A DNA stretch of 64,000 nucleotides from an uncultured Erysipelotrichaceae bacterium (GTDB lineage Bacteria; Bacillota_I; Bacilli_A; Erysipelotrichales; Erysipelotrichaceae). Location of the stretch: positions 1 through 64,000 of the forward strand of contig CAKVAL010000005.1 in assembly GCA_934725085.1 (NCBI GenBank), given 5' to 3'. The translations under genes and the position numbers were made by a program. Below, piece by piece: positions 7,815 through 16,536 of this stretch. Position 1 is the first letter of the stretch. The number at the start of each line of letters is the position of its first letter. A model generated the notes under the pieces. It was not told the DNA's origin and did no database searches. It worked only from the letters and a program-made list of their open reading frames with translations.

Positions 7815-8628
7815 TTGTCTTAACCACATGATTTAAAAGAATCGAAGTAGTCAAAGCGCCAACACCACCAGGTACCGGTGTAATATTTTTAACAAGTGGT
7901 TCCACCTCATCAAATAAGACATCACCACACAATTTATGTTTAGCCTCATTATAATTTAATCCAACATCAATGATGGTTTGCCTACTATTAACATAATCTT
8001 TGTTCACCGACTCCATCTTACCTGTAGCACAAATTAAAACATCAGCTTCTCTACATATTTCTTCAACACCAACACTTTTACTATGCACAATCGTAACCGT
8101 TGCGTTTTCTTTTAGTAACATCATACTAACTGGCTTACCTATAACGGCAGATCTACCAAGCACTACAACCTTCTTACCACTTAATTTGATATTGTAATAT
8201 TTCAAGATTCTCATTACTGATTCAGCCGTACATGGCTTAAAGGCCTCATCATTATCTAAAAAACAAGACGCTAAAGACAGATCTAAACAAGCATCAACAT
8301 CTTTCTTAATACATAAGTATTTATTGATATTTCTTTCATCAAATGGTAATGGTCTAAAGATTAAGATGGCATCTACACTATCATCATTATTTACTTTATC
8401 TAGAGTATTATAAAAGATACTTGGATTTACATTAAATTCAAAGTTTACTTCTCTAACTTCAATTCCAAGCTTCTCACATTTTTTAAAAATTCCCCTTTCA
8501 TAAGAAGAATCATTATCCTTGTTGCCTACTTTAAATAAGGCTAAGGTAAGTTTTTTATCGCCTTTTAAAAGAAGGCTCTCTTCATCAATAGCCTTAGCTA
8601 CCTCTTTACCACTTAATATATTTGCCAT
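7807..8628 (-). CDS. folD: Methylenetetrahydrofolate dehydrogenase, FolD family
   Basis: FolD normally oxidises 5,10-methylene-THF and hydrolyses methenyl-THF. Visible family motifs are KDVDAC, PCTAESV, the nucleotide loop GRSAVIGKP and PVPGGVGALTTSIL. The catalytic Tyr43 is kept, but the lysine expected four residues later (Lys54 in E. coli, after Tyr50) is Ile47 here (SSYERGIFKKC). That lysine is needed for cyclohydrolase activity, so this enzyme is probably a dehydrogenase only. The adjacent fchA-like gene, one base upstream, would supply the missing step. The start ATG follows the fchA stop. Confidence 0.9.
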   Translation of the reverse strand: MANILSGKEVAKAIDEESLLLKGDKKLTLALFKVGNKDNDSSYERGIFKKCEKLGIEVREVNFEFNVNPSIFYNTLDKVNNDDSVDAILIFRPLPFDERNINKYLCIKKDVDACLDLSLASCFLDNDEAFKPCTAESVMRILKYYNIKLSGKKVVVLGRSAVIGKPVSMMLLKENATVTIVHSKSVGVEEICREADVLICATGKMESVNKDYVNSRQTIIDVGLNYNEAKHKLCGDVLFDEVEPLVKNITPVPGGVGALTTSILLNHVVKTIK

Positions 8629-8629
8629 T

Positions 8630-9238
8630 CTATAATCTTTCTAAAACATCATTATATGTTTGGTTCGCAAGGGAAGAATACTTAACAAGCATCTTTTCAC
8701 TCAACTTTTCAAGATTAGTCGCATATTCCCTATCCTTCATCAACTTAGTATTTACAAGCACATTCAAATAAGCACCCCTTAAAGTACCAAGAGCCAAGGA
8801 TATAGAAGTACCAATATCCGATACCATAATCTTAGAAGTAATATCTTTTAAAATACTATCAAGTTCAATTACTCTAGCACTATATTTCATAATAGATAAA
8901 GGTGGAATTGCTGCATCCTGTAGACACTTCTCTAATTTAATCATATATTCAGGATCAGACTTATCCATCGAGTAACATCTACTTAACGGATAAAAAGCCT
9001 TGCAATCATCATTGATTGCCTCTAATAACTTTTCGCTTAAATTCTTTAATTCTAATGAGATTTCTCTTAATTGATTCTCATATTCAAGATACTTCTTCTT
9101 GCCATAAGTAAGTTCGATTGCCATATTAGCTAAAGAAGCAGATAAAGCACCTGCCAAAGCACTTGCACTACCTCCTCCCGGAATTGATTCTTTTGAAGCT
9201 AAATTAGAATTAAATTCATAAATCGTCTTTTTATACAT
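8630..9238 (-). CDS. fchA: Methenyltetrahydrofolate cyclohydrolase / cyclodeaminase family
   Basis: A 202-residue protein of the formiminotransferase-cyclodeaminase family with the signature PGGGSASALAGALSASLANM near residue 20. In FchA proteins it hydrolyses methenyl-THF to formyl-THF; in other members it removes ammonia from formimino-THF. No formiminotransferase gene is present, and the neighbour FolD has lost its cyclohydrolase lysine, so the FchA role is favoured. TAGAAT (9250-9245) ends 6 nt before ATG with no Shine-Dalgarno, so the mRNA is probably leaderless. It forms an operon with folD. Confidence 0.8.
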   Translation of the reverse strand: MYKKTIYEFNSNLASKESIPGGGSASALAGALSASLANMAIELTYGKKKYLEYENQLREISLELKNLSEKLLEAINDDCKAFYPLSRCYSMDKSDPEYMIKLEKCLQDAAIPPLSIMKYSARVIELDSILKDITSKIMVSDIGTSISLALGTLRGAYLNVLVNTKLMKDREYATNLEKLSEKMLVKYSSLANQTYNDVLERL

Positions 9239-9252
9239 ATTTCAATTCTAAC

Positions 9253-9278
9253 AAAAAGAAGACTACTTGTCTTCTTTT
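9253..9278 (-). terminator. Terminator after the ABC permease gene
   Basis: AAAAGAAGAC (9254-9263) pairs with GTCTTCTTTT (9269-9278) around a 5-nt loop. On the minus strand the stem is followed by a T-run. It closes the operon that starts at the PASTA gene and lies just upstream of the fchA promoter. Confidence 0.8.
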
Positions 9279-10819
9279 GTACTATTTTCGATAGCTGCAT
9301 TACCTGCATCATATCCTAAATTATCATAAAGAGAATATAGTTCAGTACTTACTAAGTGGAACTCACCATTATCATAAATTAGAGTATAAGAATCACCATA
9401 ATAATCCCAAACGGTTACATTGGTATCCTTATCCTTAGCCAACTTGATGAAATCTTCAAACTTCAAGGCATCCATACCATAATTTGAAGTAATACCATCT
9501 TTGCCATCATTATAAGTAATCATAAAAGGATGATAGTATTTGTAATAATTATCATTTAGATAATTATCAAGAATATAATCACGATAAGATTCCATCATAT
9601 CAACAAGTTCATGATTCTTAGTTGAAGTAACCACCGATAAACTAAAGGAACCAGATTCCATATAAGACTTATCCTCATCATTTAGGTTCTTGAAGAATTC
9701 ATAATATTCAGATTCATTATCGTCGCCGATATATCCAGAATAATAATCATAAGTCATCTTATCATAGTCAAACTTATATATTCTAGATAAGCCAAAGCCA
9801 TTAGTCTTTTCACAGCTATAGTTAAAACCTAATGACAAAATAACACCACCTACAAACAACAATACTTGTAGCTTAGATAAACTAAACTTTCTCTTATATA
9901 CAAAGTTTCCTATAAAGTAAGCCGCAAATAACAAGGCATATGAGATAACGGTTCCGTAGATTTCATTTTTGATTCTGCCTGATGCGATTATGAATAAACA
10001 GATTATCGTATAGAAACTAATAATAAACGGATAGGCAAAGAAACCATCAGAATAATTACCAGCTCTTTCTACCTTTCTATTATTGAATGACTTAAATAAT
10101 AAGAAAGTAAATAATACGATATAGACTACAGTAACTACATATGATGAAACTAGATATTCATATACATAGCCACCAAAAGTTATAGATGTATATTCAACAA
10201 CGCTTAAGGCAACTGGTGATAAATATATAAGTAATTTATATAGAGAATCAGTCAACACGTTTACACCAACTAAATAAGAAGACGTAAATATTTCACCTGC
10301 AAATAAAATCATCAACGGTATCGCATAATAGGCAATCAAGATTACAAATCCATCAGTAATTGAATTAGCCAAAAAGTATATAAAGGCATTAAAGACAATT
10401 ACCATCAAATAAGTAACACATGCAGTCAACAATAAATATAAGACATTTATTAAAGACGCTTGCATATTACTAACAATACAATTAATAAGTGTAATTATTA
10501 GCGATAAGACATATGGGGCAAATGCTGCCACAAAACAATAAACAAGGCCTGTAAATAACATCGTATTACGAGACATGTTTAATGAGAAATAAGTATCTAC
10601 AGCCTTCTTATTATGCACATATGAAAAGATAAATAATGGCAAGATAAAAGCTGTCGCTGCTCCAAGTACATAATTAAACAACAAAGGACTATATACAGAC
10701 ATATGAGTATCTAACTTTCCCACAAAAGAGAAAGAAATAATAGCCTGTAAGATACAAGTTATTAAAAATAAATGCTTCTTTGGCTTAAATAAATAAATAA
10801 AATAATTCTTATTTAACAT
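9263..10819 (-). CDS. ABC transporter membrane protein (YtrC/D-like)
   Basis: A 518-residue integral membrane protein with about ten or more hydrophobic segments in residues 10-330, then a hydrophilic, Tyr- and Asp-rich C-terminal domain of about 170 residues without clear motifs. It overlaps the ATPase gene upstream by 11 bp and is its membrane partner. Layout regulator-ATPase-permease resembles the B. subtilis ytr operon, which responds to cell-wall antibiotics. The substrate is unknown. AGGAG lies upstream of the start within the ATPase end. Confidence 0.7.
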   Translation of the reverse strand: MLNKNYFIYLFKPKKHLFLITCILQAIISFSFVGKLDTHMSVYSPLLFNYVLGAATAFILPLFIFSYVHNKKAVDTYFSLNMSRNTMLFTGLVYCFVAAFAPYVLSLIITLINCIVSNMQASLINVLYLLLTACVTYLMVIVFNAFIYFLANSITDGFVILIAYYAIPLMILFAGEIFTSSYLVGVNVLTDSLYKLLIYLSPVALSVVEYTSITFGGYVYEYLVSSYVVTVVYIVLFTFLLFKSFNNRKVERAGNYSDGFFAYPFIISFYTIICLFIIASGRIKNEIYGTVISYALLFAAYFIGNFVYKRKFSLSKLQVLLFVGGVILSLGFNYSCEKTNGFGLSRIYKFDYDKMTYDYYSGYIGDDNESEYYEFFKNLNDEDKSYMESGSFSLSVVTSTKNHELVDMMESYRDYILDNYLNDNYYKYYHPFMITYNDGKDGITSNYGMDALKFEDFIKLAKDKDTNVTVWDYYGDSYTLIYDNGEFHLVSTELYSLYDNLGYDAGNAAIENSTKEDK

Positions 10820-11693
10820 TTAAAGCTCCTGTATGCTCATATATGAACAATTCCTCAAAGTTTACATTCAACACATCAAGAATCAAAGGATTAAAAGCCT
10901 CTAACTTCTCACTTATTTCTTCCCTATTACCCCTAATAACAAGAGTAATAATTCTGCCTTCCATATTCTTGTATAACACATCAAAGTCCTTAAACAATTC
11001 GATATCAACTTCTTCCTTAAAAGCTAATTGATATTTATTAATATTAGCCTTAGACTCTAATAAATCACCATAAGTCTCAATATGGCCATTTTCTAAGATG
11101 CCATAAGAGTCACAAATATCCTCAAGTTCCTTCAAGTTATGAGAAGAAATAATAATCAAAGAATTATTATCCTCAATCAAATCACTCAAGGCATTCTTAA
11201 TATGAACTCTTACAATTGGATCTAAACCATCAAAAGCCTCATCCAACAACAATAAGTCCGGTTTACAAGCTAGCGCAATCAGCAACATTGCCTGTCTTTT
11301 CATACCCTTAGAAAAGTTAGAAATATTGTCAGTTTCACTTAACTTAAATAAGTTTAAATACTTTTGATATACTTCCTCATCAAAGTCATAGAAACCCTTA
11401 TAAAACATCTTTAAACTCTTAATATTAGAACCATAAGGATAATAAGGATCATCGGATACTAGAAAGATTCTATTTCTAATCTCGGGATCAACATAAGTAT
11501 CTAAACCTTCAAAAAGTACCAAGCCATCATCTAAAGAATAGATGCCAGCAATACTTCTTAAAAGAGTAGACTTACCTGCTCCATTAACACCTACTAGACC
11601 GAAAATAGAGCCATGATCAATATTTAAAGAAACATCATCTAAAACGCTTTTATCCTTAAAAGCCTTTGTTACATTTTTAATCTCTAACATCAT
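10809..11693 (-). CDS. ABC transporter ATP-binding protein
   Basis: A complete ATPase of 294 residues: Walker A GVNGAGKST near residue 38, signature FSKGMKRQ near 130, Walker B LLLLDEAFDGLDP near 152, and the switch His in SSHNLKEL. The signature SKGMKRQ is the variant typical of ABC-2 type exporters (YtrB-like). The start follows the TAG stop of the GntR gene directly, and its end overlaps the permease gene, so the three are cotranscribed. The roughly 90-residue C-terminal extension has no recognisable motif. Confidence 0.88.
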   Translation of the reverse strand: MMLEIKNVTKAFKDKSVLDDVSLNIDHGSIFGLVGVNGAGKSTLLRSIAGIYSLDDGLVLFEGLDTYVDPEIRNRIFLVSDDPYYPYGSNIKSLKMFYKGFYDFDEEVYQKYLNLFKLSETDNISNFSKGMKRQAMLLIALACKPDLLLLDEAFDGLDPIVRVHIKNALSDLIEDNNSLIIISSHNLKELEDICDSYGILENGHIETYGDLLESKANINKYQLAFKEEVDIELFKDFDVLYKNMEGRIITLVIRGNREEISEKLEAFNPLILDVLNVNFEELFIYEHTGALNVK

Positions 11694-12041
11694 CTAACTC
11701 CCAAATACTTCTTCAACAGCATTTAATACTGTCTCTTTTTGATAACCATTTTCCTTCAGCTTATTCAATAAGAAATAAATTTCATCGGAATTTGAATTAA
11801 CAGCAGTCGTATCAGCCACAAAGCTACCTTTTTTGAACACCGAATAAATATAACCATCTTGTTCAAGTTCTTGGTAAGCCTTTTGAACCGTATTTGGATT
11901 AATACCCAAATCACTTGCCAATTCTCTTACTGAAGGTAGCTTATCATTTGGCTTTAAGACACCTGCATTAATAAACTTAATTATTTGAGACTTGATTTGT
12001 TCATAGATTGTTTCTTTTCCTTGTAGATTAATAAGAAACAT
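11694..12041 (-). CDS. YtrA-family GntR transcriptional regulator
   Basis: A 115-residue GntR protein with a winged helix (KLPSVRELASDLGINPNTVQ, ELEQDGYIYSVFKKGSF) and only a short C-terminal tail, which is the YtrA subfamily pattern. YtrA proteins repress ABC-transporter operons of which they are part and are relieved by envelope stress. It lies between two ABC transporter modules, 9 nt after the upstream ATPase gene and immediately before the downstream one. AGGAGA precedes the ATG by 5 nt. It probably controls the whole cluster; its operator is not proven. Confidence 0.88.
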   Translation of the reverse strand: MFLINLQGKETIYEQIKSQIIKFINAGVLKPNDKLPSVRELASDLGINPNTVQKAYQELEQDGYIYSVFKKGSFVADTTAVNSNSDEIYFLLNKLKENGYQKETVLNAVEEVFGS

Positions 12042-12050
12042 TCACATCTC

Positions 12051-12728
12051 CTAATTCAAATTATTCAATTTACCATCCTTTAGTAATAAACATTTATCTG
12101 ACATTTTCGCAACCTCATCAGAGTGTGTTACCACGATAATAGTCTTACCAAAGTTATGAGCTAAGTCCTTAAACACATCAATAATTTCTTTTTCTGTGGC
12201 TGTATCCAAGTTACCAGTAGGTTCATCCGCAAAAATTAAGTTAACATTACTTGCCAAAGATCTCGCGATAGCCACACGTTGTTGCTCACCACCTGACAAT
12301 TGACCAACCATTCTATCGGCCTTAGTTCTCACGATACCAAACTTTTCCAATAGATTATAAGCTACTTCCTTTTTATCCTTTGGCACCTTATTATCGGTTT
12401 CTTCCATAGCTACCATAACATTTTCAACCGCAGTTAAATAACTGATTAAGTTATATTGTTGGAAGACAATCGCAATCGCATTTCTTCTATACTTTGCCAA
12501 ACCCATCTTCTCAACATCTTCACCATCAAAATAAATCTTGCCACTCTTTGGTTCATCAAGTCCTGCAATAAGAGATAGAAGTGTTGTCTTACCACTACCA
12601 GAAGGACCCAAGATAGTATAGAAATTGCCTGACTCGAAAGTATAGTTTAAGTCTTTAAGAATTTGTCTTTCGTAGCCACCATCAATATATGAATAATTAA
12701 TATCTTCTAATTTTAAAATTTCTGACAT
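12051..12728 (-). CDS. ABC transporter ATP-binding protein, LolD/MacB type
   Basis: A 225-residue ATPase with Walker A GPSGSGKTTL, signature LSGGEQQRVAIARSLA and Walker B LIFADEPTGNLD. The EPTGNLD form marks ATPases paired with FtsX/MacB-type permeases, which drive mechanical work on extracytoplasmic substrates and not transport through the membrane. The permease gene lies 10 nt upstream. AAGGAGG stands 5 nt before ATG. Confidence 0.9.
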   Translation of the reverse strand: MSEILKLEDINYSYIDGGYERQILKDLNYTFESGNFYTILGPSGSGKTTLLSLIAGLDEPKSGKIYFDGEDVEKMGLAKYRRNAIAIVFQQYNLISYLTAVENVMVAMEETDNKVPKDKKEVAYNLLEKFGIVRTKADRMVGQLSGGEQQRVAIARSLASNVNLIFADEPTGNLDTATEKEIIDVFKDLAHNFGKTIIVVTHSDEVAKMSDKCLLLKDGKLNNLN

Positions 12729-12738
12729 ATTGGCCTCC

Positions 12739-14355
12739 TTAATTTTGGTTCATTAAAATCTTCTTAGGATTAAAACGCATAATCATCATTGAAGGAATCA
12801 AGATTGAAACTAGTACGATTGCTAGTCCTACTACATAGATTTCCGCAATAATAACTGGTGAAATAGAAACATTATAGTTACTTACTAAATCTTCTAAAGT
12901 AACATCACTATTGTAGTTATCATTCCAAATAGAATCATAATTGTAGAAATTATCATCGTCATTTTCTTCATTAACACCACTAGAAGTAATTTGATATTCA
13001 AGTACTGTTTGACCAACCTTATTAGCGATTAAACTACCAGTACCAATTGAAAGCGTGAAACCAAGTAAGGCAACTAAAGCTAATTCTACAAAGAATTGAG
13101 CAACTACTTTAAATTTACTTGCACCAATTGACAATAAAACACCAATTTCATATTCTCTAGTCTTTAATGTTAAAGCTGTAATTAATGTGATAATTACTAC
13201 CGCATTAATAACTACTAACCATACAATGAACGAAGCATAAATACTTAATGTATCTAGTGGTTTAGATAACTTATTGAATTCTTCATTATCAACACTAATC
13301 TTCTTATAATCACCTAAAGTATCCTTATAATCTTCTACAAACTTATCTACTTCAAGTGGATCATTTAATAATAATGTAACAGTACCTAATTGAACCTTAG
13401 AAGTATCGTCAGCTTGTGGTCTATTAGCAGGATCTTTGTAATAGTCATCATCAGGATTTTGTGATGCATAATAATCAAATGACTTTTGATTAAGAGGCAA
13501 AGTAATATTACTCAAAGTAGTACCTGGCATTAGAATCATATTATCTGGATTCTCATATGGTGAAGTCCACTTATAATTTGGACTATCAGGAGTGATAGGC
13601 TTATTATGTTCATAGATACCAATAATCTTCAATTCAACCAAATAATCACTCTCAGTTAAATCGATTCCTTGAGAAGAATACATCTTAACATCAGTTTTAT
13701 TAATCGCATAATAAGTAAAAGTATCACCTACTTTTAAACCATTTTGTTCAGCTAAAGCCTTAGAAATTAAACATACTTTATTAGACTTATCAATATCTTC
13801 TTGAGTATAGAAACTACCCTCAACCACCTTATAGTCACCATCTTCAAATTCAATCATATTAGGGAAATAATTAGCCTTGATGAAATATGATGGTTCTTGA
13901 TACTCCTCACAGTGTTCAGTACCATCAGCGTCATAATAACATGACATACCACCGCCCATATTACTCTCAGCATCATTATTTAAATGTACATAATCAAGAA
14001 CACCATCACCATAAGCTTGGCCATTATTCATCGCATTAGCAGTCTTTACTCTACTATCTTTTAAGATATCTTTTACTTCAGCTAATGTAACACTTGGATA
14101 GTTCTTATAAGCTTTATTAATCTCATCTTCATCTTCCAAAGACTCTACATAGTTATAGTAAGCTTGATAATCAACTTGCATTGTCGCAACCGCTCTCATC
14201 TTTTGACGAGTTAAAATCTTAGCTTGACCAGCCGCATTAGAAACGCCTAAACCAACTATTACAAGAGTACCTACAAGTAAGAATGTAAGTACTAATAATA
14301 TTGATTTAGAAGCCTTTCTTGTAACATTTTTAATTGCTCTATTAAAGAAATTCAT
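12739..14355 (-). CDS. FtsX/MacB-type ABC permease
   Basis: A 538-residue permease with one N-terminal membrane segment (about 18-38), a large extracytoplasmic domain, and three C-terminal membrane segments, the MacB/FtsX topology. The C-terminal region SFIVWLVVINAVVIITLITA and LKTREYEIGVLLSIGASK is typical. The external domain contains a pair of cysteines (SCYYDADGTEHC) that could form a disulfide. It works with the ATPase downstream. The PASTA gene 13 nt upstream suggests a task at the cell wall. AAGGAAGG precedes the ATG. Confidence 0.85.
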   Translation of the reverse strand: MNFFNRAIKNVTRKASKSILLVLTFLLVGTLVIVGLGVSNAAGQAKILTRQKMRAVATMQVDYQAYYNYVESLEDEDEINKAYKNYPSVTLAEVKDILKDSRVKTANAMNNGQAYGDGVLDYVHLNNDAESNMGGGMSCYYDADGTEHCEEYQEPSYFIKANYFPNMIEFEDGDYKVVEGSFYTQEDIDKSNKVCLISKALAEQNGLKVGDTFTYYAINKTDVKMYSSQGIDLTESDYLVELKIIGIYEHNKPITPDSPNYKWTSPYENPDNMILMPGTTLSNITLPLNQKSFDYYASQNPDDDYYKDPANRPQADDTSKVQLGTVTLLLNDPLEVDKFVEDYKDTLGDYKKISVDNEEFNKLSKPLDTLSIYASFIVWLVVINAVVIITLITALTLKTREYEIGVLLSIGASKFKVVAQFFVELALVALLGFTLSIGTGSLIANKVGQTVLEYQITSSGVNEENDDDNFYNYDSIWNDNYNSDVTLEDLVSNYNVSISPVIIAEIYVVGLAIVLVSILIPSMMIMRFNPKKILMNQN

Positions 14356-14368
14356 ATAACCTTCCTTT

Positions 14369-15907
14369 CTAACTTGCAGGAGCTACTTTCTTGTATAAGT
14401 CACCTGCATCACTTAACTCAATTGTGTAATAAACATCGTCGTATAAATCATCATATATTGTTTTACCGGAAATTATTGCAGCCTTATCGTAATCGTCAGT
14501 TGTGATATTATCAGCTAGTTTATAGGTAATATTTTTAGAAGATAAAGCAGACATAATATCAGATACAGTAGCTTTTACACCAGTAGAAGCGAACATATCA
14601 CTTAGTTTGTAATATTTTCCTTTAGAAACAACAACACTAAATCTTGCATCTAGTGGTAAACGATCGTTGATAGTATATGTTTGTCCAGTTGAATATGAAG
14701 AAATCTCATACGAAACAATAGTTCCTTTTGCGTATGTATCAGAATATACATCAGAAGATCCAGACCAATTACCACAATATGCATCAATACCTAATTTACG
14801 TGTGTTATTACACCAATCTTCCAACTTATTCAATGAACCACCAATTGTTAACACAGATTCTAGGCTAGGATTTCCTTCAGATGCATAGAAATACTTGCCT
14901 TTATTCAACACGATATTAACTTCATCTTTAGTGGCTATTGTTTGGCCAACCTTCACATTAGAAGATAGCACCTTATCTCCGCTTTCAGAATACTTAGACG
15001 AAATATTTAACGAAGTTAAAAGATTGTTAGTACCCCATTTAGAAATTTCTTCCTCTGTCATCGAATAAATGTCAGGAACCTTAACGCCTTTGCCTTTAGA
15101 AACAGTAATAGTTAAAGTCTCATTTTGTTTCATAGTCTTATTTGCATCAATTGATTGAGAAATAACATAATCTGCATCAATTGTGTCCGAGAAGGCTTCG
15201 ACTTTAACTAATTCAACTTTATTCTTCTTAGCCCATTCTTCAACTTGAGAAATTGGCTGTTTCTTAAAATCAGTAACTGTCACAGTACCTGCAGGTTGAG
15301 GCCCCTTAGATACTGAAATATTCATAGTTGATGATCTTGTAAAATCAGCCTCATCAACACCCTTAACTTCATAACTGATTACCTTATCTTTTTCTACTGT
15401 TTCATTATAAGTAGTAGTAATCTTAGCCTTAGTTAATTTATTTTCTTTAATCCAAGATTCAATCTCTGACTTAGTCATGTTCTTAATATCAGGAACACTT
15501 ACCTTTTCATCAGGATCAGCACCCTTAGAAATAGTAAATGTAATCTTGACATCATTTTTCACTTTCTTACCAGCTTCAATAGATTGATCAAGGATTACAT
15601 CCTCATCATTATCGAAGTTGTATTCATCCTTAAACACAATACCGCTTGTTGTAATGCCTTGTTGTTTAACCCAAGCTGCCACATCACTCTTTGTCTGCCC
15701 TACAAAGTTTGGCATTTCAATCTTTGGCGCAAAAAACAAGAAATAAGATAGAACGCCCAATACTACAACAACTACTCCAGTGATAATAAATACCTTTGGA
15801 TCAATTTGTTTCTTAGGCTTTTCAACCTTAACTCTAACTTCTTCCTTATAGCTATCAGGCTTTTTGCCATCGGAAGAAAATTGACTTAGAAAATCTTTTT
15901 CAGACAT
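14369..15907 (-). CDS. Membrane-anchored PASTA-domain protein without kinase
   Basis: Residues 1-37 are cytoplasmic and charged, residues 38-60 are a single membrane segment (FIITGVVVVVLGVLSYFLFF), and the rest is outside. Several PASTA-like repeats follow, seen as FVGQTKSDVAAWVKQQGI, DIKNMTKSEIESWIKENKL and DIYSMTEEEISKW, each ending in ISKG/VSKG/NKGK. PASTA domains of PrkC/StkP and PBP2x bind muropeptides or cell-wall precursors. There is no kinase or transpeptidase domain here. It is the first gene of a run with an FtsX-type transporter and a YtrA-type regulator, so a wall-sensing subunit is a reasonable inference. GAGG precedes ATG by 9 nt. Confidence 0.85.
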   Translation of the reverse strand: MSEKDFLSQFSSDGKKPDSYKEEVRVKVEKPKKQIDPKVFIITGVVVVVLGVLSYFLFFAPKIEMPNFVGQTKSDVAAWVKQQGITTSGIVFKDEYNFDNDEDVILDQSIEAGKKVKNDVKITFTISKGADPDEKVSVPDIKNMTKSEIESWIKENKLTKAKITTTYNETVEKDKVISYEVKGVDEADFTRSSTMNISVSKGPQPAGTVTVTDFKKQPISQVEEWAKKNKVELVKVEAFSDTIDADYVISQSIDANKTMKQNETLTITVSKGKGVKVPDIYSMTEEEISKWGTNNLLTSLNISSKYSESGDKVLSSNVKVGQTIATKDEVNIVLNKGKYFYASEGNPSLESVLTIGGSLNKLEDWCNNTRKLGIDAYCGNWSGSSDVYSDTYAKGTIVSYEISSYSTGQTYTINDRLPLDARFSVVVSKGKYYKLSDMFASTGVKATVSDIMSALSSKNITYKLADNITTDDYDKAAIISGKTIYDDLYDDVYYTIELSDAGDLYKKVAPAS

Positions 15908-15945
15908 TTATATAATCCTCATCTTTCCTTAACCTTAATAAGACA

Positions 15946-15975
15946 TTAAAAAATACAGACTGTCTTATCTGTATT
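15946..15975 (-). terminator. Terminator after the CDP-alcohol phosphatidyltransferase gene
   Basis: AATACAGA (15952-15959) pairs with TCTGTATT (15968-15975) around an 8-nt loop, and on the minus strand six T residues overlap and follow the stem. It separates the phosphatidyltransferase gene from the PASTA operon. Confidence 0.7.
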
Positions 15976-16007
15976 AATTGTACTACACATCTGTATTATT
16001 TGTACTA
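15968..16007. repeat. Pair of 18-bp direct repeats, candidate operator
   Basis: TCTGTATTAATTGTACTA (15968-15985) recurs as TCTGTATTATTTGTACTA (15990-16007), 17 of 18 identical, with a 22-bp period, so both face the same side of the helix. It lies about 60-100 bp upstream of the PASTA gene. The second copy reaches into the stop codon of the upstream gene. It could be a regulator site for the operon led by the PASTA gene. Confidence 0.5.
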
Positions 16008-16529
16008 GTTATTTAAATCTTTTTGAAAAATTACTTTTAAAAACTCCTCAATCGCCGCAACCATTGATATTCCAAGTAAAATCCACGCATATGGTTCAAG
16101 GCAATTAAAACTTATAACCAAAGGTAAAAAGTAAATCAAGACATTAGTTGTCTTATTTAGATAAGTATGATTACTCACTAATTGTTTATGCTTAAAAGCT
16201 CCAAAAGAATAGATGATTACCCTGATTATTACAACTATTAACACGAAGTACCAAATATAGTTTGGTAAAAGCTCTAGAAGTCTTGGCATAATCTTAATTG
16301 CTAAAGCTGAATAAAAGGTCAAATCACAAACACTATCTAGCTTAGAACCAAATTCACTTACTGAATTTAACTTACGAGCCAAGAAGCCATCGATACAATC
16401 AGTAAAACCTGCAATGAAGTAAATTATAAAGAAAGATAAAGAAAAAGGTTTTAGAAACAAAATAATCAACGCTCCTAAAAGCCTTAATGACGTCACAATA
16501 TTAGGAATAGTAATATATTCTTTCTTCAT
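16005..16529 (-). CDS. CDP-alcohol phosphatidyltransferase
   Basis: The family motif D-G-x2-A-R-x8-G-x3-D-x3-D is complete (DGFLARKLNSVSEFGSKLDS, then VCD), with about five membrane segments. Such enzymes transfer a phosphatidyl group from CDP-diacylglycerol to an alcohol, most often glycerol 3-phosphate (PgsA). At about 174 residues it is in the PgsA range, but the exact alcohol is not fixed by sequence. ATG at 16529 is chosen over the ORF start at 16583, which overlaps the DMT gene. TATAAT (16541-16536) ends 6 nt before it, with no Shine-Dalgarno, so a leaderless mRNA is likely. Confidence 0.82.
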   Translation of the reverse strand: MKKEYITIPNIVTSLRLLGALIILFLKPFSLSFFIIYFIAGFTDCIDGFLARKLNSVSEFGSKLDSVCDLTFYSALAIKIMPRLLELLPNYIWYFVLIVVIIRVIIYSFGAFKHKQLVSNHTYLNKTTNVLIYFLPLVISFNCLEPYAWILLGISMVAAIEEFLKVIFQKDLNN

Positions 16530-16536
16530 GACTTGA

